From assembly GCA_025642065.1 (NCBI GenBank), contig JAODUP010000315.1, forward strand, positions 20,001-84,000: 64,000 nt of DNA. Reading direction: 5' to 3'. This DNA comes from Paralvinella palmiformis. Lineage: Eukaryota > Annelida > Polychaeta > Terebellida > Alvinellidae. Positions 59,500 to 64,000 of this stretch are shown here, in pieces; the stretch's first letter is position 1; each line of letters begins with the position of its first letter. A program made the translations under genes and the position numbers. A model generated the notes under the pieces. That model searched no databases and had not been told where the DNA came from. It was given only the letters and a program-made list of their open reading frames with translations.

Positions 59500-60720
59500 C
59501 CCAGCTTCCTTTTTACTATGGATGACGCGGAATTAACAGCCATTTCAGTAGTTTGCATGGGAAAAAAGGGGGCTCATCGGAAGCACTGAAAACGGGTAAA
59601 ACAATTATCCATTTTAAAATACCATAATTAATAGAATAGGAATAGACAAGTTTTGGATGGTGCTTCAAATCCGTTCATCAAAGACATTATACACAATTGA
59701 ACATTGGGGCGCTTACGTGGTCTAGCGGTAGCGTGTTGGACCACAGATCACTACCACCCGAGTTCGAATCTCGGCGTGGGCATAGCTGAAGGTTGTTTCA
59801 TCTTTGACTTCGCTTCATTACCTTTGGAGGTCGGCTCGGCCCATTTAGCCTACCTTGTGCACAAAAGTGGCCGCAAAACACAAATCATCATCTCAGTTCA
59901 AACCACGACCGGGCATCTTTCAATTCGCCTCATTTCATTACCTTTGGAGGTCGGTCGGCCCGTTTAGCCTACCGTGTTCGCAAAGGTAGCCGTGAAACAG
60001 CAACATTTACACAATTGAATATCGACCTTTCTCGGTTCTTCACAACCGGAAGCTCTTTTCCCTCCGATCGGGCACTGATGGAAAATGTCATCTTGGACGA
60101 CGATGTTAACACGGGAAACTCCATTTAGACTCGAGCGGAGATTAGATTTGGCTTAGTTCGGGTCTCTTTAAGGAAGCCAGTGCGGATTGTGACGTGACAG
60201 CATGTCGTAACGGGTCACTTCCCGAATGTTGGCGTTGAGAGGACGCGGCATCCGAAGACCGGGTAGACGCCGGGCGCGTTTCACGATCCGTATTCTGGAA
60301 TGGGCGGTTTGACGTGCTGGGTACTTAGGTGAGGAAATTGGATGGAACTTGTCTGTGCGTGCCGTATAATCAATTAAGTTATGCTGGCGACCGAGAGCCA
60401 CCTGCTTATGCATGGGACTGAATCGGTAAAGTGGATTTGATGCCACAGTACAATTAAGGGAAATTGGTTTTGGGGAATTATCCCAGGTGAGACTGGGTTT
60501 TCCCGGGACAGTGGAAGAGCCGGTTGTGAATAACTGAGAAAAGTCAATATTCAGTTGGTATGTCTTTGATGAGCAGATTTGAAGCACCATCCAAAAATAG
60601 AGTGGAGTTTTAACCCATTTTCGGTATTTCTAATAATCCCTTCGCATGCAAGCTATTGAAATGGCTGTCACTTCTGTATGTCTCCGATGGGGCTTCTCGT
60701 GCTTTGAACTGAAAAAGAGT
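59500..60720. mobile_element. Imperfect long inverted repeat (foldback-like), interrupted by SINEs
   Basis: Left-arm blocks: acagccatttcagtagtttg (about 59530), tggatggtgcttcaaat (59655), ttcatcaaagacat, then after the SINE insertion aatatcgacc and cacaaccgg (60018-60050). The right arm has them in reverse complement: acagccatttcaatagcttg (about 60640-60670), tggatggtgcttcaaat (about 60579-60595), ctcatcaaagacat, aatattgac, cacaaccgg (about 60520-60560). Arms total about 250 nt without the SINE. Exact ends are uncertain. Confidence 0.75.
59702..60008 (+). repeat. S1-S2 SINE dimer with 11-bp target duplication
   Basis: A full S1 (head gcgcttacgtggtctagcgg, B box gagttcgaatctc, tail aaatcatcatct, to about 59894) is followed directly by a head-truncated S2 (to the tail aacagcaacattt). 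The pair is flanked by acacaattgaa at 59691-59701 and 60009-60019. It lies in the left arm of the inverted repeat, so it is younger than that element. Confidence 0.9.
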
Positions 60721-61978
60721 TTTCCGTGAATTGTTCGCAATTCATTTAAATTGACAATCTTCATGTTTGTTCATAATCTGATCACATCTGTGTGGACTTT
60801 GACCTGTACTCACGGTACTCGTATTGTTTGTTATTATGTATGGCTGAGTGTGAAATCCTTGGAATACAGGGGAATGAATACCATTTGGAGACTTATTCGT
60901 GGTGATTTTCCACATGAAGTTTTATTTATCCAGTTTTTTTTCAACTATAGGGAGTTTCTCACAGAATCAGTTTTATCGGTATTTACCCGTGATTTTATTA
61001 CCATTAGAAAAATTGGCCCAATCGGGCTGAACTACTGTTGTAGGAAATATGCCTAATGGTCGAAACGACTTGGGTGATGGAGATATTTGTTTGGTTTTTA
61101 AAAACAATTCGGTATGTTTTATTGCTTTCACTCTTAACCTCCTTTGCTGACCAGTCGTCTAAACACCTCCCAGCTGTAACCAGTAGATTACAAAACACGC
61201 CGCTTCCAGATCCGGAAAGGATACCACCATACATCGACTGTCAGAACATTGCTAATCCTTGTTTTACTGCACAGACGTTCGTGTCACCTTCTCATCCCCA
61301 AAAAACAACTTAGATGCCACCAATCGGAAATATTTCAGTCCCACGTTAAAGCACGCTATTGATTTTTTTGTGTGTGTAAACAGCATCGATTTTCATTCGG
61401 AGTATCGACCTTAATATTGGCGCAGCGCGTATCAGAACATTTTCATCGGGTGCGTGTTTGTCGTAAATCATTCAAAAAAGAGTGATCGGTCAGCGTCAGA
61501 AATCCATACGTAGCGCTGTTCAATTCGACGCACATTTGCCCGCATTGGTTCTGCTATGGTATATAGGTCGATTAGATTTACTGTTCATGTAGCAGCTGAT
61601 ACGAAATTACCGGCAACGTTTCGAAATCTTCCTTCTGTAAAACTGAATTATATTCATTGCCGTGATTGATGACAGGTTCGGATATGTGATTAGCTTTCGT
61701 TCCGCCATCTTTTGCCACTTTCCTAATTCGTGCCACGGAAAATAATTGTTTTAAACGCGTAGAATGAGGGAGCTCGTTTATTGCTTAGTACGTTCACCAG
61801 CTTACAGTTGTTGACTCATTACTGGCTCATTATTTGGTTATTTAGGTTTATTTCTCTATCGTTGGGTACGATCTAAATGGGGCACGTTTAGTCGAACCTC
61901 CGAAATAACCTCGCAAAGAGCAATATTTTACGTGTTAGTATTTTGGCACTTTTAAGACAATGTGTATGGTTGCACATC

Positions 61979-62008
61979 ACTCACTCACTCACTCACTCAC
62001 TCGCTCAC
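61979..62008. repeat. (CTCA)n microsatellite
   Basis: Tetranucleotide array; a similar one follows at about 62503-62525. The two bracket an S3/S1/S2 repeat cluster. Confidence 0.88.
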
Positions 62009-62017
62009 TCATACCAA

Positions 62018-62110
62018 TAATCCATTGGTTAGAGCAATATGCTGCAAACCTCCAGGTTATAGGTTCGCAGCTTGCTAATACCTGGTTGTTCTTGTGGCAA
62101 ATTTCTTTGT
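62018..62110 (+). repeat. S3 SINE, head part
   Basis: ttggttagagcaatatgctg, caaacctccaggttatagg, ttcgcagc. Truncated before the S3 body. Confidence 0.6.
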
Positions 62111-62111
62111 G

Positions 62112-62440
62112 GCTTGCAGGGCGCCTTCTTGGTCTAACTGGTAGCATGTTGGATCGCATATCTAAAGGTTGTTTCATCTTTGACTTCACTTCCTTACCTT
62201 TGGTAGCCGTAAAACAACAATCATCACCATCATCCTTCTGGCTTGCCCTTATGTGCTTTAACAGCCTAACTGGTAGCGCGGTTGGCCATTTATCTATAGC
62301 ACCTGGGTTCAAACCGAGGCCTGGCTATATCATAAGGGTGTTTCATTTTTCACTTCACTTCATTACCTTTGGAGCTCGCTCGGCCCATTTGGCTTACCAT
62401 GTACACAAAAGTTGCTGTAAGTGTAAAACAGCAAAATTTT
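62112..62440 (+). repeat. S1-S2 SINE dimer
   Basis: A shortened S1 (gggcgccttcttggtctaac to acaacaatcatcacc, 62112-62236) is followed by a nearly complete S2 (about 62255-62440: cctaactggtagcgcgg, B box gggttcaaaccg, tail acagcaaaattttg). Same order and orientation as the dimer at 59702. Confidence 0.82.
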
Positions 62441-63263
62441 GAGGATTGCCTTTAGCAATGTGTCCCTGGCGGTTTGACCATAATGTCAAGGCTACTCACG
62501 AACTCACTCACTCACTCACTCACTCAGAAATATAACGATTATTTTGCAAAACATTCTTAACTAAACACTAACCATTCATTTTGTCCAGTAAACAAAAAAA
62601 AAACTAATATGGAGTGCTGTGTGAGATTTATAACTTCATAATGAAATCTGGAAATTGGAACTATCTAAGCGGCAGCCGGAGCCTTTCCTTCACACAACGT
62701 TTAATTCACATTATTCCGTTTCTTACAGTTGGCCCATATATCTTTGTTTCCATGGAAACGGTGTAATTACTTTCAAAAGATGGGAGAATTTTTACCGTTG
62801 CCTTGGCAGCCAGATTTATTGTCCAACTCCAGAAGCGGAAGACCCATTGAATGGTAGAGCATCGTAACCGAGAATTATTGTCTTCATGATAAAGGAACAC
62901 TTTCTAGAAACGATTGGATTTACTGTCGAATTGCGAGCACATATATGGTGATTTTATTTCGTCTTTCTTCTTGTAATCGTTGATTCGGCAACAGAATAAA
63001 AGATTACGTTGCGTCGTTGAATATGCAGCAGCCGTGATTTGAGCCTACATTATGGTAAATAGAATGTTGATGAAGATGAACTTGACAGACAGATAAAGAT
63101 TGATGATGATGGTGATGCTGATATAAATAGCAACACAATCGCTATTTTACGGTTCTTCTCCATAAAGAATATCACTTGTCACGCGCACTATTCAAGTAGC
63201 AATTATTCTGTCACAATTCAGAAAACCTGCCTGTGCCATCATTCCATGTATATATGTAATACT

Positions 63264-63277
63264 CTCTCTCTCTCTCT

Positions 63278-63344
<67 letters not shown>

Positions 63345-63376
63345 CATACATACTATATATATATATATATATATAC
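63264..63376. repeat. (TC)n(CA)n...(TA)n compound microsatellite
   Basis: A short TC run, a CA array of roughly 70-80 nt, then a (TA)n run at about 63353-63375. It is the longest CA array in the window. Confidence 0.93.
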
Positions 63377-64000
63377 GCGCACGCACACACATAGACAAAT
63401 ACAAACTTTCTGTCTCATACATCTGTTAACTAATATATCACGCGGTGGTTAGACTGCATTAATAATAATAATTATTAGTGTTATCATTATCACAATCGTC
63501 ATCATGATTAATTATATAGGGGTTGCTGAATAGTCATCAGATGCTGCATTACGATTGCGCATTTGATATAATACGGTCCCAATCAGATTAAACAAAGTTC
63601 TTATAAACCGCTAAACACTGAATGCCCAGCTGTGGCTGACCTGTTTCTGTTACATATAGCCCAGCTGTTTATTTAACTGGGTAATCCAGTAATTTATCAT
63701 TGTGGGTGCCTTATGCATTCTACTCGGTGGGTTCCTGGTGTACACTGAGACAACAATGTGAAGCCAAATCTGTTACCAACAGAAAGACTTAAAGGTTCTC
63801 CCAGGCTGTCATCTCCAGATTGATGGTCCCACAGCAGCCCTGCCAGGTGTAATTTATGTTAGGAATATTTGAAATTAACCATTAGATTGAAAAGTGAAAT
63901 ATACAAAAACGACCCCTCCCCCTCCGTTTTCAATTAAGTGCACAAGGTGTGTGTGGTTGTGTGTATAATTGTGAGAGATTGTTAGATAATCTGATAGCTC

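Larger units (their letters stand above)
51000..64000 (+). other. Presumed endophilin intron 1, distal part, CpG-richer
   Basis: No conserved exon was recognised. Besides the mapped repeats, 53200-54370, 55200-56400, 56860-57780 and 60720-61950 hold nothing I can name. CpG-containing words look clearly more common from about 51 to 62 kb than before 50 kb (by eye). Confidence 0.5.

Noticed and set aside
59706..59780. tRNA-like head as a functional tRNA gene
   Set aside because: A and B boxes are good but the cloverleaf stems do not pair, and the same head recurs in many diverged copies with a shared SINE body.
60168..60590. 140-codon ORF on the - strand
   Set aside because: It lies in the loop and right arm of the inverted repeat, has no recognisable motif, and has no promoter or splice context. 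An element-encoded peptide cannot be fully excluded.
63192..63452. ORFs with poly-THTH or VCVC stretches
   Set aside because: They are translations of a (CA)n array.
1..64000. CRISPR array, prophage, bacterial operon or integrated virus
   Set aside because: Spliceosomal introns and animal genes throughout; no direct-repeat/spacer array and no viral gene was recognised.

Overview
This is eukaryotic nuclear DNA: AT-rich, intron-rich, and full of (TA)n and (CA)n arrays and tRNA-derived SINEs. The protein similarities and compact exons with long, repeat-filled introns suggest an invertebrate, probably a mollusc (perhaps a gastropod). That taxonomic call is an inference from overall style, not from a diagnostic marker. 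All gene calls come from hand translation and remembered protein families; no search was run.

Three protein-coding genes are supported. (1) 827-17169, + strand: a complete gene for gamma-tubulin complex component 4 (tubgcp4), assembled here as 15 exons encoding about 657 residues. (2) 38996-18546, - strand: a complete gene for the large subunit of chromatin assembly factor 1 (chaf1a, p150), assembled as 16 exons encoding 1116 residues. All of its junctions are in phase. (3) 40310-40354, + strand: a first coding exon of 15 residues that matches the membrane-inserting N-terminal helix of endophilin A (SH3GL family). No later endophilin exon was recognised, so 40355-64000 is best read as its very long first intron.

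Layout: tubgcp4 and chaf1a converge tail to tail, with stop codons 1.4 kb apart and plausible poly(A) signals on both strands. chaf1a and endophilin diverge head to head, with 1.3 kb between start codons. The genes serve different processes: microtubule nucleation, replication-coupled H3-H4 deposition, and membrane curvature in endocytosis. There is no sign of an operon or gene cluster.

Non-coding content: at least five families of tRNA-headed SINE-like repeats (named S1-S5 here), a dispersed repeat R1, several inverted-repeat (MITE or foldback-like) elements, and remnants of possible transposase coding sequence. Several S1/S2 insertions have clear target-site duplications, including one S1 nested in an R1 copy and an S1-S2 dimer nested in an inverted repeat. 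Two near-identical tandem duplications of about 360 bp, each carrying a (TA)n array, lie at 0.87-1.6 kb and 54.4-55.1 kb. The first duplicates the end of tubgcp4 exon 1 with its splice donor. From about 51 to 62 kb CpG appears visibly more frequent than in the first 50 kb.

No prokaryotic, viral, CRISPR, rRNA or bona fide tRNA gene was seen. I did not find a clearly undescribed system. The most informative novelties are the repeat biology and a few splice-structure oddities.
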